A stretch of 32,024 bases of DNA. It comes from a virus. The notes under the pieces are model-generated. The model made no database searches. It saw nothing but the letters and a program-made list of their open reading frames with translations, and was not told where the DNA came from. Both the position numbers and the translations under genes were made by a program. Below are positions 21,748 to 29,936 of the stretch, piece by piece. Each line of letters starts with the position of its first letter. Position 1 is the stretch's first letter. The stretch covers positions 1 to 32,024 of the IMG/VR virus record IMGVR_UViG_3300031999_000132; one strand, 5' to 3'.

Positions 21748-22332
21748 ATGCGTCAAAAAGTAATCTCATTTTTGTATGATGAGGACAAAGATCTTGACAT
21801 ATACAGAGGCCTATATGAGCAGGTTTTGGCTTTACGTAAGATACCTGATTGGATTGACCATGAGGTCATCACAAAAAGGATATTGCCAAACAGGGGATAT
21901 GGTTATCGGACGCAGTCAGATATCGATCGCATAGCATATTTACAGATGCATCCAACTGCCTGGTACATTGATGCAGATGTAATACCTGATTTTGATCGGA
22001 TGATTAATTTTAAAATGAATCCTGGTTTTGTGTATATGTCCCGGCCCGGCCAGTTTGATTTTTGGGCGATTCTCGGAAATGGTTGTCAGAGTTATTTTGA
22101 TTTCTTGATGAATTATTATGAGTCAAAGGACAAAAATCCAAGGCCTTTGTGGCCGCATAAAATTATCAACAACGAACTGATCTATGAAACAAAGCCTGTA
22201 CCAAGAGAGTTTTTCAAGCATCTTCAGCTGAATGGTACAGGAAGATTGGCGATGGAGTCTGGCTTTAAAATATCTGGGCTGGGTTATCAGGTGCAATATA
22301 GAGACAAAAAATGGATGTTGAACATAAATTAA
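21748..22332 (+). CDS. Putative GT-A glycosyltransferase (DXD motif)
   Basis: The 194-aa protein has TAWYIDADVIPDFD at about 70-83. A DxD after a beta strand with an aromatic run-in is the hallmark of GT-A glycosyltransferases that bind a nucleotide sugar through a metal. Upstream, RGLYEQVLALRKIPDW and SDIDRIAYLQMHP resemble helices of the sugar-nucleotide domain. Downstream, FVYMSRPGQFDFWAILGNG and NNELIYETKPVP could form the acceptor side. It is shorter than most GT-A enzymes. It starts 2 bases after the collagen-like fibre gene without its own ribosome site, implying coupled translation. The obvious substrate is Thr in that fibre, but this is inference. Confidence 0.55.
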   Translation: MRQKVISFLYDEDKDLDIYRGLYEQVLALRKIPDWIDHEVITKRILPNRGYGYRTQSDIDRIAYLQMHPTAWYIDADVIPDFDRMINFKMNPGFVYMSRPGQFDFWAILGNGCQSYFDFLMNYYESKDKNPRPLWPHKIINNELIYETKPVPREFFKHLQLNGTGRLAMESGFKISGLGYQVQYRDKKWMLNIN

Positions 22333-22346
22333 CAAGGAGATAGATT

Positions 22347-23828
22347 ATGGCATCACCTTCGATTCAGTTTTCCACTATTCCCTCGAATGTGCGGAAACCC
22401 GGTGTTTACTTTGAGGAGAACGTCTCCAATGCTATCCAGGGGCTGGCACCTGCAAATGACAAGGTATGCCTTATTGCTCAGATGCTTGCCACGGGTACTG
22501 TTGCAGCAAAAACACCGACCAAAGTGTTTTCCGATGCCGATGCTCAGCTTTATTTCGGAGCAGGGTCGGTCGCGCATCTTGCCGCACGTAATGCAATCAT
22601 AGCCAATACTAATATCGATCTCACGGTTGTAGGTGTATCGGATCTTGGCGGTGCTGTGCAAGCAACAGGCAGTATTACAGTTGGATCAGTGCCGTCTACG
22701 GGTGGAACGTTATATGTATGGATTGGCGATGTCATGGGCACGATATCCTATAAGGGTACTGATGTGGCTACTGACATTGCCACGGCTATCGAAACGGCGC
22801 TTCTACCCTATAGCAATTTGCTTCCTGTTACTATGTCTCCATCCAGCAATGTGATTACTTTCACGGCAAAAAATGGCGGCACGGTTGGCAATATGATTTC
22901 TATCAGTACCAGTGACGCCAATGGTATCACATGGCTTACCACAGCGGCAATGTCGGCCGGAGCAGGTGATCCTGATGTCGGAGTATACAGCTCGGCTGGA
23001 ACAGTCCTTGCCTCGGTTACTGCAGGCGGATACACAATTTTTATCAATACTATACCGAACACGGCAGGAAGTTACGACAGCGCGACCAAAGTCATGAACA
23101 TGGTCGAGTTCGTCAGTGGTCCGCTTGAACAGCGACCAGCGATACAGGTTCTTTCAATGACCGAAATGAATGACACCTACGCCAATGCCAAGATTCTGGC
23201 CGGGACCAACCTTAATCATGGTCGCACGACTTTGACCTGGTTGGATTATACTTCAGACAATCTGGCCAAGACGGAATATTTCAAAATCGCAGGCGGATAC
23301 GCGGGCGTGCTCGCATCCAGCAATGATCCTGCAGTACCGTACGATGGGCTGGTTATTACAGCCGTTGCTCCTCCCGCGGTTATTGACAGGCTCACCAGGA
23401 CAGAGCAAGAAGACTTGCTTAATAATGGCGTAACCCCGCTTTACGTCGTACCTGGGGAACAGGTTGCGGTTGTACGCGCAGTGAGCACGTATATCACCAA
23501 TAGCCTGTCTATTCCGGACCCGACCTTGCTGGACATCAATACCATTCGCACTCTGGATTATGTCCGAGCTCAGATCAGGACTCGATTGTCTCTGCGGTTT
23601 GCCAGGACTAAACTCAGTCCTCGCATTCTTAAGAGCATCAAGTCGGAAGTTATCGACGTGCTGTATTTGCTCCAGGGTCTGGAGATAGTCCAAAACGTCG
23701 ACACATATAAAGCGGGTGTCATCGTTGAAGTCGATAATAGCGATGCCACTCGGGCGGACGTCAAAATCCCGAGTAATATCGTCAGTGGCTTGCACGTAAT
23801 TGCGGGCGTCATCGTATTGGTTCTTTAG
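22347..23828 (+). CDS. Tail sheath protein (Mu gpL-like)
   Basis: The 493-aa protein begins with the sheath signature VRKPGVYFEENVSNAIQGLAPA and has NDKVCLIAQMLATGTV, a central variable domain (about 100-290) and the conserved C-terminal core: NNGVTPLYVVP, VAVVRAVSTYIT, RTLDYVRAQIRTRLSLRFAR and EVDNSDATRADVKIPSNIV. This marks the phage as contractile-tailed. The sheath surrounds the tube and drives injection. AAGGAGA lies 7 bases before the ATG. Codon use is GC-richer than in the tape-measure and baseplate genes. Confidence 0.93.
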   Translation: MASPSIQFSTIPSNVRKPGVYFEENVSNAIQGLAPANDKVCLIAQMLATGTVAAKTPTKVFSDADAQLYFGAGSVAHLAARNAIIANTNIDLTVVGVSDLGGAVQATGSITVGSVPSTGGTLYVWIGDVMGTISYKGTDVATDIATAIETALLPYSNLLPVTMSPSSNVITFTAKNGGTVGNMISISTSDANGITWLTTAAMSAGAGDPDVGVYSSAGTVLASVTAGGYTIFINTIPNTAGSYDSATKVMNMVEFVSGPLEQRPAIQVLSMTEMNDTYANAKILAGTNLNHGRTTLTWLDYTSDNLAKTEYFKIAGGYAGVLASSNDPAVPYDGLVITAVAPPAVIDRLTRTEQEDLLNNGVTPLYVVPGEQVAVVRAVSTYITNSLSIPDPTLLDINTIRTLDYVRAQIRTRLSLRFARTKLSPRILKSIKSEVIDVLYLLQGLEIVQNVDTYKAGVIVEVDNSDATRADVKIPSNIVSGLHVIAGVIVLVL

Positions 23829-23851
23829 TCAATTAACAAAGGAGATATAGT

Positions 23852-24232
23852 ATGGCATTATACGTTTCACGTCTGTCACTTGAGGTCAACGGGCAGGTTG
23901 TCACGGACTTCAAAGGCTTTACAGAAAAAGCTCGAGTCCTGCGTAAAAAAGTAAATCTTATGTATCGTAGTGGGACAGCTGATTTAACTCAGCGGTACGA
24001 AGTGGAAGTTGATTATGTCGTACCGCAGATCAACCCTTTTGACTTTGACACTGTCCAGGGCGGAACGCTCGTCGTCGAATACGATAGTGGAGAGCGTACT
24101 GCGTTTGGTGGAGTGGCCACGGCCGAGGTGGGTGATGCATCGGTAGACGGAGAAAATGAACTCGTGAAGAAGATTCGGCTCATCTGCGAATCGCGTAATG
24201 GTAATACTGGCGCTTCCGCAACGCCTATCTAA
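23852..24232 (+). CDS. Tail tube protein (Mu gpM-like)
   Basis: The 126-aa protein directly follows the sheath gene, as tube genes do. Its beta-rich sequence includes SRLSLEVNGQVVTDFKGFTEK, ADLTQRYEVEVDYVVP, TLVVEYDSGERTAFGGV and ELVKKIRLICESR, in keeping with the two-sheet tube fold. AAAGGAGA precedes the ATG. It polymerises as hexamer rings around the tape measure inside the sheath. It is followed by 115 bp of spacer with two interleaved inverted repeats. Confidence 0.88.
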   Translation: MALYVSRLSLEVNGQVVTDFKGFTEKARVLRKKVNLMYRSGTADLTQRYEVEVDYVVPQINPFDFDTVQGGTLVVEYDSGERTAFGGVATAEVGDASVDGENELVKKIRLICESRNGNTGASATPI

Positions 24233-24278
24233 TTTTCCCTATTTTTGTGGGGATTGAATTATCTAATAAACTGCTGAG

Positions 24279-24340
24279 CCGAAAGTCGATCGCCCTTTTC
24301 GAGGAGGGTAGTTGACTTTCGGTTATCGGCATCCTCGAAA
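24279..24340 (+). promoter_or_regulatory. Interleaved inverted repeats, possible pseudoknot leader
   Basis: Two 9-bp perfect inverted repeats alternate: CCGAAAGTC (24279-24287) with GACTTTCGG (24314-24322), and TTTCGAGGA (24297-24305) with TCCTCGAAA (24332-24340). The order of arms is 1-2-1'-2', the topology of an H-type pseudoknot or of two competing hairpins. The last arm ends 7 bases before the chaperone ATG at 24348 and covers most of its ribosome site. No U-run follows, so termination is unlikely. Translational control of the chaperone is an inference. Confidence 0.5.
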
Positions 24341-24347
24341 GGTTGTT

Positions 24348-24863
24348 ATGTCGGGTCTCTTAGATCGTTTAAGGTTAGGCACCAGCAATATAAAACTGGT
24401 GAAATGGCCAGGATCTGACGTACAGGTTACGATCAGGATACTCAGTCAGCAGGATATACAGGAAGCGCATTTTGCAACAGAGCGATTATTCAAAGTCGGT
24501 AAAATTGAAACTAACTTGATGACCGCGGATGAATATGAAAATGAAAAATCCACTCAAATTCTTTTTCGAAGTTTACGAAATCCTGAAAACCTGGAAGAGC
24601 CGATTTGTAAAACTATTGAAGAGTTTCGTCGATCGATTACCAGGGAAGAAAAAAAGCAGTTGATCGAAGAATACCTCGGTTTTGAAAGTGAATGTAGTCC
24701 CTCACCGGACAATCTGTCGGATGATGAGTTCGATAAAGTGCTGTCCGATTTAAAAAAAAAGCCAGCAGAGACACTTGGGAACATTACAAGTATGTCCATG
24801 CTGAAAAAGCTTTTGCTTACTATGGCCTCCCCGCTTGCCGAATTACCACGGGACAATGGTTAG
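24348..24863 (+). CDS. Tail assembly chaperone, short form (gpG-like)
   Basis: The 171-aa zero-frame product starts MSGLLDRLRLGTSNIKLVKW and is followed by a helical, acidic sequence including ILSQQDIQEAHFATERLF, REEKKQLIEEYLGFE and a Ser/Asp-rich linker. It lies between tube and tape measure, the fixed place for tail chaperones that coat the tape measure during assembly. The ATG at 24348 is preferred over TTG at 24312. The ribosome site AAAGG is weak and partly inside the interleaved repeat. A run of nine A at 24752-24760 near the 3' end holds a slippery heptamer for making the long form. Confidence 0.8.
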   Translation: MSGLLDRLRLGTSNIKLVKWPGSDVQVTIRILSQQDIQEAHFATERLFKVGKIETNLMTADEYENEKSTQILFRSLRNPENLEEPICKTIEEFRRSITREEKKQLIEEYLGFESECSPSPDNLSDDEFDKVLSDLKKKPAETLGNITSMSMLKKLLLTMASPLAELPRDNG

Positions 24864-24940
24864 TACTGCTGGCCGTGGACAGAGCAGTATCCGAACGTAA
24901 AAATAATCCAGAGCGCATTCCTGTTTTGAGGCAAAAGTAA
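24348..24940 (+). CDS. Tail assembly chaperone, -1 frameshift form (gpGT-like)
   Basis: At 24755-24761 the zero frame reads A AAA AAG, a classic -1 slippery heptamer. After slipping, an open -1 frame runs from GCC at 24761 to TAA at 24938-24940, ending exactly before the tape-measure ATG (TAAATG). The added 59 residues include WEHYKYVHAEKAFAYYGLP and GQWLVLLAVDRAVSERKNN, a composition typical of the T part of G/GT chaperones, and the frame has no start of its own. The fusion would be about 197 aa. No strong downstream stem-loop was found. The feature joins 24348-24757 with 24755 onward (base 24755 onward is re-read). Confidence 0.82.
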
Positions 24941-26416
24941 ATGGCTACCGACCGCGAACTATCCATACGCCTGCACGCAATAAATAATCTGCTCCCTGGT
25001 CTGGGATCAGCCGAGAAATCTATTAAGTTGTTCGTGGGTAAATCCACCAGTCATTTCAAAGGGTTGAAGATGGCTGCTGCCGCGGCCGTGGGTATCACTG
25101 CTGCTGCTATGTTTGCTATGGGTAAAAGAGTAGTAGATCTTGACGCTAAAATGGTCAGGCTAAAAATCAATTCAGGCCTGTCTTCAAAAGAGATGTTGCA
25201 GTTCAAGGATCAAATTCTAAACACGGGTATAGCCACTGGTAATACCGGTGATGACATGGCTGATTTGGCTACGGCTGCATTACATGGGTCCAATAATATA
25301 GACTTTGTCAAAAATAATCTGGTCCTATTGGCTAAAGTTATGAATGCTACAGGTGCCAGTGCTGAAGACGTAGGTAACAGCATGGGCGAGGCATTTAAAA
25401 AAGCTGGCATGTCGTCAGAAGAATTTAAGACAATGATGGAAACGCTTTATTCCGTATCCCAGGCCACGGGCCGGGAGCAGAGTCTCAAGGAATTTTTTCC
25501 AAGCATGCCTAAGATGATTGAAACGTTTAAAGTTTTACATCCTCAGGCATCTTTAAAGGAGATTACCGACTACCTTGCTCAGGGTATATTCTCTGACAAT
25601 CCTGAAGCATTAAATAAAGCTATGGGTAAGATGATGATGGGTGTTGATTTAAATGTGGTAAAAAATAAATTGGGTATCAAAGGGACATCATTTGAAGAGA
25701 TTATGGGCGGGCTTAATAAAAAGGCCCCGGGCAATTCACAGGATGCCGTCAATAAGCGCCTGCGTCTGATGAAAGAACTCTTCGGCAAAGGTGCGATAGA
25801 AGTAGCTAAACTTTATGATAATTGGGACAAATTACGCAGGGCTTTACAGAGCCCGGACATGGAAAAATTAAATAGAGCTTCAGAAGAAAAAAAGAATTCA
25901 ATATCTGGCCAGATGGCCTCTTTGGGAGCAGCCTTTGATAAAATATCGGGCGTGATAATGGGCCCGGCATTGGCGGCTTTTTTTGAGGAAATTAAAAAAG
26001 CAGGCAAGGATGTGGATGTGCAAGCTCTTATTGATGAGTTTGTAGTACTGGGTAAAGCCCTTGCGGATACGATAGGCTATCTTGCTGCGTTGCCGGGAAA
26101 TCTTGAAAAAGTGGGAGCCGCAATTAGTCGTTTTGTGGGTAATCAGGATTATAAAGATTTGGTGCGAGGTCGTGAGAAATTTGGGTATGGCCCGATGGAA
26201 ATAATAGATCCTAATGCACTTAAAATGCCAGAGGCTAAGCCTATAAACGCATCTATTCCGGGGGCTCCCACGCAGATTTCGGTAGTGGCTCAATTTCCTG
26301 GTTTGCCTGCCGTAGAGGCGAAGACGGTTACGGCTCGAAAGACCGGGTCGCAAATGACTATAGGGAGTTGGGATGTTGTTCCTAATCCACTCAATTTTAA
26401 ACCAGCTGGGTTTTAG
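24941..26416 (+). CDS. Tail tape measure protein
   Basis: The 491-aa protein starts with SIRLHAINNLLPGLGSAEKS, followed by a hydrophobic segment MAAAAAVGITAAAMFAMGKR (about 44-63). A long Lys/Ala/Met-rich helical region follows, containing the TMP-like ATALHGSNNI block, NATGASAEDVGNSMGEAFKKAG and MPKMIETFKVLHPQAS. The C-terminal 60 residues are Pro-rich and probably extended. Tape measures set tail length at roughly 0.15 nm per residue, so a short contractile tail of about 70-75 nm is expected. GAGG lies 9 bases before the ATG, which abuts the stop of the chaperone frameshift product. Confidence 0.87.
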   Translation: MATDRELSIRLHAINNLLPGLGSAEKSIKLFVGKSTSHFKGLKMAAAAAVGITAAAMFAMGKRVVDLDAKMVRLKINSGLSSKEMLQFKDQILNTGIATGNTGDDMADLATAALHGSNNIDFVKNNLVLLAKVMNATGASAEDVGNSMGEAFKKAGMSSEEFKTMMETLYSVSQATGREQSLKEFFPSMPKMIETFKVLHPQASLKEITDYLAQGIFSDNPEALNKAMGKMMMGVDLNVVKNKLGIKGTSFEEIMGGLNKKAPGNSQDAVNKRLRLMKELFGKGAIEVAKLYDNWDKLRRALQSPDMEKLNRASEEKKNSISGQMASLGAAFDKISGVIMGPALAAFFEEIKKAGKDVDVQALIDEFVVLGKALADTIGYLAALPGNLEKVGAAISRFVGNQDYKDLVRGREKFGYGPMEIIDPNALKMPEAKPINASIPGAPTQISVVAQFPGLPAVEAKTVTARKTGSQMTIGSWDVVPNPLNFKPAGF

Positions 26417-26433
26417 TAAATGGGAGTAGGCTA

Positions 26434-27738
26434 ATGGATATTATATCCGCAACACTCGACAATTTTGAATTGAACCTTTTGTCAATCAATGATACCGTTG
26501 ATATGGCTCTTGTCGAGCATGAATTTATCAATACGGATGGTGCCTATATTCAGCATATGGGCAACCACGCAAAGACAATTAATTTTCAGTGTTATTTCTA
26601 TGGTGCGGATCCTGATATCGGGTCTATTAAAAGGGCATCGTATAAAAATCATTATGATTTTATCAACGCCATGACGGATTCTGTGACTGCACCAAGGCAT
26701 AAATTAAAGCATCCGCAATATGGTTTGATTACAGTATATGTTTCTTCGATAGCGATATTTCACGATGACACGCAGCAATTTGCCACTATTGATTTATCAC
26801 TTATCGAAGCTGATATCCAGAAAACGGTTTTTGACACCAATGAGGTGTTTCAAAATGTCGATGGTCAGAATATCGAATTGATCAATTCAAATCTTATTGC
26901 GGCCAGTAATACCATGCAGTCTGCTGGACATAGTACATTGCTGGGAAAAATCATTGATCCTGCACAGAAACTGGCCAGTCAATTCGCGTCTGTCACCCAG
27001 GCGACCAGGATTTTTCTTAATGAATGCGACAAAAATCTTGACACGCTGGATAGTTTTTTGGCGGATGTGACTGCACCAGTTACAGCGATAGAACAAGCCG
27101 TGAATTTTATATCGGATGTTCCTTCCAGAATTCTCGGGTCGATGAACTCTGCATGCAATAGAATCATAACGGCATTTGCCGATGTTAGCAATTTGCCTGT
27201 CCAGTTCACGAACAATGTTATTCTCAACTGTCAAAATATTTATAATACTTTCTCGCTGGCAGGACCAAATTCTTTATTCTTTCAAACACATTTTATGGCC
27301 ATAACGGCTGGCGCAATAGCCAATACATCTTGCAAATTTATTCAAACTGATGCAGAACGGCAGGCGATGGAGAAGGCCAAGGAGTTGCTTAATCCGTTCG
27401 ATCCGACAGGACGCAGGATCAATATCGTTCAATTTAATCCGATCATGACCACCAATGAACTCAATTTTCTATTGTCAATAACAAGGACTTATATCCAGAA
27501 GGCTTTGATACTGGATAGAAGCAATCAGGCATTAAAGGACATGGCGGCGTCTTTGATAAATATCAGCAGCATTGATCGAATGACTATAAAATCAATGACG
27601 GTGAATAGTATTCCGATGCATATGCTTTGTTTGCAGTTAGGGTTGCCGTATAATGCAGCGGACAGGATGCTGGCGCTCAATCCACAGATCAAGAATCCTA
27701 ATTTTTGTGAAGGTGTGATGAATGTCTTCGTCAAATAA
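26434..27738 (+). CDS. DNA circularisation N-domain protein (Mu gpN-like distal tail protein)
   Basis: The 434-aa protein has a beta-rich N-terminal domain with a VEHEFINTDGAYIQHMGNHA segment and TINFQCYFYG (about 47-56), as in the DNA_circ_N family of Mu gpN-like proteins. The middle is helical (MEKAKELLNPFDP region), and the C-terminal RTYIQKALILDRSNQAL block precedes LPYNAADRMLALNPQIKNPN, which resembles a short LysM-like stretch. Such proteins link the tube to the baseplate hub. GGAG is 7 bases before the ATG. The gene overlaps the next by 17 bases. Confidence 0.83.
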   Translation: MDIISATLDNFELNLLSINDTVDMALVEHEFINTDGAYIQHMGNHAKTINFQCYFYGADPDIGSIKRASYKNHYDFINAMTDSVTAPRHKLKHPQYGLITVYVSSIAIFHDDTQQFATIDLSLIEADIQKTVFDTNEVFQNVDGQNIELINSNLIAASNTMQSAGHSTLLGKIIDPAQKLASQFASVTQATRIFLNECDKNLDTLDSFLADVTAPVTAIEQAVNFISDVPSRILGSMNSACNRIITAFADVSNLPVQFTNNVILNCQNIYNTFSLAGPNSLFFQTHFMAITAGAIANTSCKFIQTDAERQAMEKAKELLNPFDPTGRRINIVQFNPIMTTNELNFLLSITRTYIQKALILDRSNQALKDMAASLINISSIDRMTIKSMTVNSIPMHMLCLQLGLPYNAADRMLALNPQIKNPNFCEGVMNVFVK

Positions 27739-28957
27739 AGATGAAGTAAAATTTTTCATTGGACAGACGGATCTTTCAGATAACCTGAAATCCTTTTCGT
27801 TGCGCTATGATATGTTGTCTGGGGCTTCGTCCTTTGATGCGGAATTGAATGTGCGTCTGGATATCAGGTTATCGGATGCTCCCCGTGTATTTTGGTGGCG
27901 TATTAATGGTCAGCCTGTCATGGGCGGATACATCGATCGCGTGGACCGGGCGTACTCGAAGAATGATTATTCTTTACGGCTTTCTGGACGGGATATGATG
28001 CAGGTTCTTATCGATAACTATGTATTAAAGTTTGCAACATATACCAATATCGGTATCAAGGAACTGATCAGAACAATTTTTAATTTGAGCGTATCAGTAC
28101 AATCGTTAAAATCGGGTGCAGTAAAAATGGAGAAGGGGCTGTATCTGCTGCCCTTGGAATTTGTGTATACCGCCGCGGCAGAAAAAAAGATCAAAGATTT
28201 CAAATATTTATCGATAAAAACCAATCCAGGAGAAACATTATTTAATTCTATTTCGAAAATATGCAATCAAATCGGTCTGTTTTTATATAATCTTCCTGGA
28301 ACGGATATCATTTTCATTCATGCCGTGAACTCTCCCGAAGACGACCAAATCGGGTATGACATCAAAGGTAATCCTACTACAGATTATTACACAATATCGG
28401 ACAATGCTTTGTCCTGTGACTTTACAGAAGATATTACGCGCTACTATAAATATATCAAGATTATAGGGAATGCACAGAAGGAAGAAGGATTATCAGGCAA
28501 AATCGACGCTATCCTGGGCACGTCCGGACCACAGTGGATTAAACTCGAAAAGATTGAATCCATCTCGACGGCTAAAACAAAAATTACGTTATCTGATCTT
28601 GATTTGGGCTACCAGGGTGCGACAAAATTTTTAGTTTCTGAGGTTTCAGATATAGACGTCAACACCTGGAAAACGAAAGGCAATGATATTATAGATAATA
28701 TACTCGCTCAACAGAAACGCGCGCTTTTTTCTTTGCGGTATAAAGTTCCCGATTTTAGTCCTGAGGGTTCACAGGCTCCTTATTTTTATAACCGTGTAGT
28801 TTCAGTAACGGATGGTTATCTCGGGTACAAAAATACAAAATTTCAATTGGTGGGTGTCGAGTTTAATGGTAGTAAAGATGGTGGATACACGACTGATCTT
28901 ACACTGTCCGTCCCATCGACAGCAGATATAAATACGCGAACAGGGCCTTTCAAATGA
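27722..28957 (+). CDS. Baseplate hub protein (Mu gpP / gp44-like)
   Basis: The 411-aa protein has the hub pattern of Mu gpP and phage late-control gpD-type proteins: KSFSLRYDMLSGASSFDAEL, an Arg-Trp-rich RVFWWRINGQPVMGGYIDRV block (about 54-73), then YSLRLSGRDMMQVLIDNYV. The middle has PGETLFNSISKICNQIGLFLY and the C-terminus RALFSLRYKVPDFSPEGSQ. The hub trimer closes the tube and holds the spike. Start and stop overlap the neighbouring genes (17 bases before, ATGA after), so the baseplate genes are translationally coupled. Confidence 0.86.
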   Translation: MSSSNKDEVKFFIGQTDLSDNLKSFSLRYDMLSGASSFDAELNVRLDIRLSDAPRVFWWRINGQPVMGGYIDRVDRAYSKNDYSLRLSGRDMMQVLIDNYVLKFATYTNIGIKELIRTIFNLSVSVQSLKSGAVKMEKGLYLLPLEFVYTAAAEKKIKDFKYLSIKTNPGETLFNSISKICNQIGLFLYNLPGTDIIFIHAVNSPEDDQIGYDIKGNPTTDYYTISDNALSCDFTEDITRYYKYIKIIGNAQKEEGLSGKIDAILGTSGPQWIKLEKIESISTAKTKITLSDLDLGYQGATKFLVSEVSDIDVNTWKTKGNDIIDNILAQQKRALFSLRYKVPDFSPEGSQAPYFYNRVVSVTDGYLGYKNTKFQLVGVEFNGSKDGGYTTDLTLSVPSTADINTRTGPFK

Positions 28958-29526
28958 TAAACTTTATTCGAGCTTTAATAAAAACTCTGACCGGAACCGG
29001 AGACCGTTATTATACCGGAACAGGCCGGCCGGATGAAACTACAACCGGCAAGATGTATCAGCATTATGGATTTAGATCGGTGCCGATTGAGAATTGCGAA
29101 TTGATGACGGTACAGTATGGTAATAACAATGTGTCAATAGCGGAAAATGATGGGAACCTTCTTTCCACCAGTCTGGTAACTGGAGATACGGCAGTTTACA
29201 GTGTCCATGGTACTAAATCGAATATAATAGCTTTACATGCAGATCAATTAAATATTCAATCAGATACACTTATTACAATACGAATCAGGGATAAAACTAA
29301 AAGCGTAGTTATAGGCTATATTCCGGACACTCCAGGGCCTCTGGATGTTTCTCCTATGTCGCTGGTAACTGTGAATTTTGTCAATGCCGGATATAATCTG
29401 CACACGCACGGGTCTGTGGCCAGCCCTACGGTACCGATAACGGGTGTACCAATCACGCCACCCGAAATTCCAACAGCGCCGTGGAATACGACATATACAG
29501 GAGCTAATTTATGGACTTTAAAGTAG
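28954..29526 (+). CDS. Baseplate spike protein (Mu gp45-like)
   Basis: The 190-aa protein fits the short spike proteins of contractile tails. The N-terminal part includes YQHYGFRSVPIENCELMTV (OB-like domain), and then comes a beta-helical region with TKSNIIALHADQLNIQSDT. Near residue 152 is the HTH triplet in YNLHTHGSVASPTVP. In Mu gp45 and related spikes an HxH motif binds iron at the tip, which supports the call. It overlaps the hub gene by four bases (ATGA) and the next gene by 16. The Pro/Thr-rich tail after the HxH is longer than a minimal tip and is probably extended. Confidence 0.82.
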   Translation: MINFIRALIKTLTGTGDRYYTGTGRPDETTTGKMYQHYGFRSVPIENCELMTVQYGNNNVSIAENDGNLLSTSLVTGDTAVYSVHGTKSNIIALHADQLNIQSDTLITIRIRDKTKSVVIGYIPDTPGPLDVSPMSLVTVNFVNAGYNLHTHGSVASPTVPITGVPITPPEIPTAPWNTTYTGANLWTLK

Positions 29527-29924
29527 ACACCACCAATGGATTTGGAGTCATGACGTTTGTCAAAAATACGGACATCCGTACTGATATTTATAATTCACTG
29601 GCCACACGGCAAGGCGATTTTTTTCAGAATACGGAATTTGGAAGTCAAATTTATAAAATAAAAAAAGTTACGGATTCCAATCTCGTGCTTGCCAAGCAGT
29701 ATGTCGAATTGGCATTGCAGTGGTTAATCCAAACCGGTAAAGCATCACAAATTTCGGTTATAGTTGAAAAAGATACTGCGCATTATGATCAAATAGATAT
29801 TAAGATTACCGTTGTGCAAACAAACGGAATTGTACTTTTTTATCAACAGTTTAATGATGTGCGGTCAGGGAAAATTGTTTGGACGTCCGTTGGCGGACCA
29901 TCTACAACCTGGGTACCTGTTTAA
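29511..29924 (+). CDS. Baseplate wedge protein (Mu gp46 / gp25-like)
   Basis: The 137-aa protein has IRTDIYNSLATRQGDFFQNT (about 23-42), the gp46/gp25-like wedge signature, followed by a helix ALQWLIQTGKASQISVIVEK and an Ile/Val-rich strand region. T4 gp25-like proteins nucleate sheath assembly at the baseplate. AGGAG lies 7 bases before the ATG inside the end of the spike gene. The C-terminal GGPSTTWVPV ending is Pro/Gly-rich and likely flexible. Confidence 0.85.
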   Translation: MDFKVDTTNGFGVMTFVKNTDIRTDIYNSLATRQGDFFQNTEFGSQIYKIKKVTDSNLVLAKQYVELALQWLIQTGKASQISVIVEKDTAHYDQIDIKITVVQTNGIVLFYQQFNDVRSGKIVWTSVGGPSTTWVPV

Positions 29925-29936
29925 AAAGGAACTATT

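Noticed and set aside
24233-24347. Terminator after the tail tube gene
   Set aside because: The inverted repeats are not followed by a U-run and are interleaved; a regulatory leader fits better.
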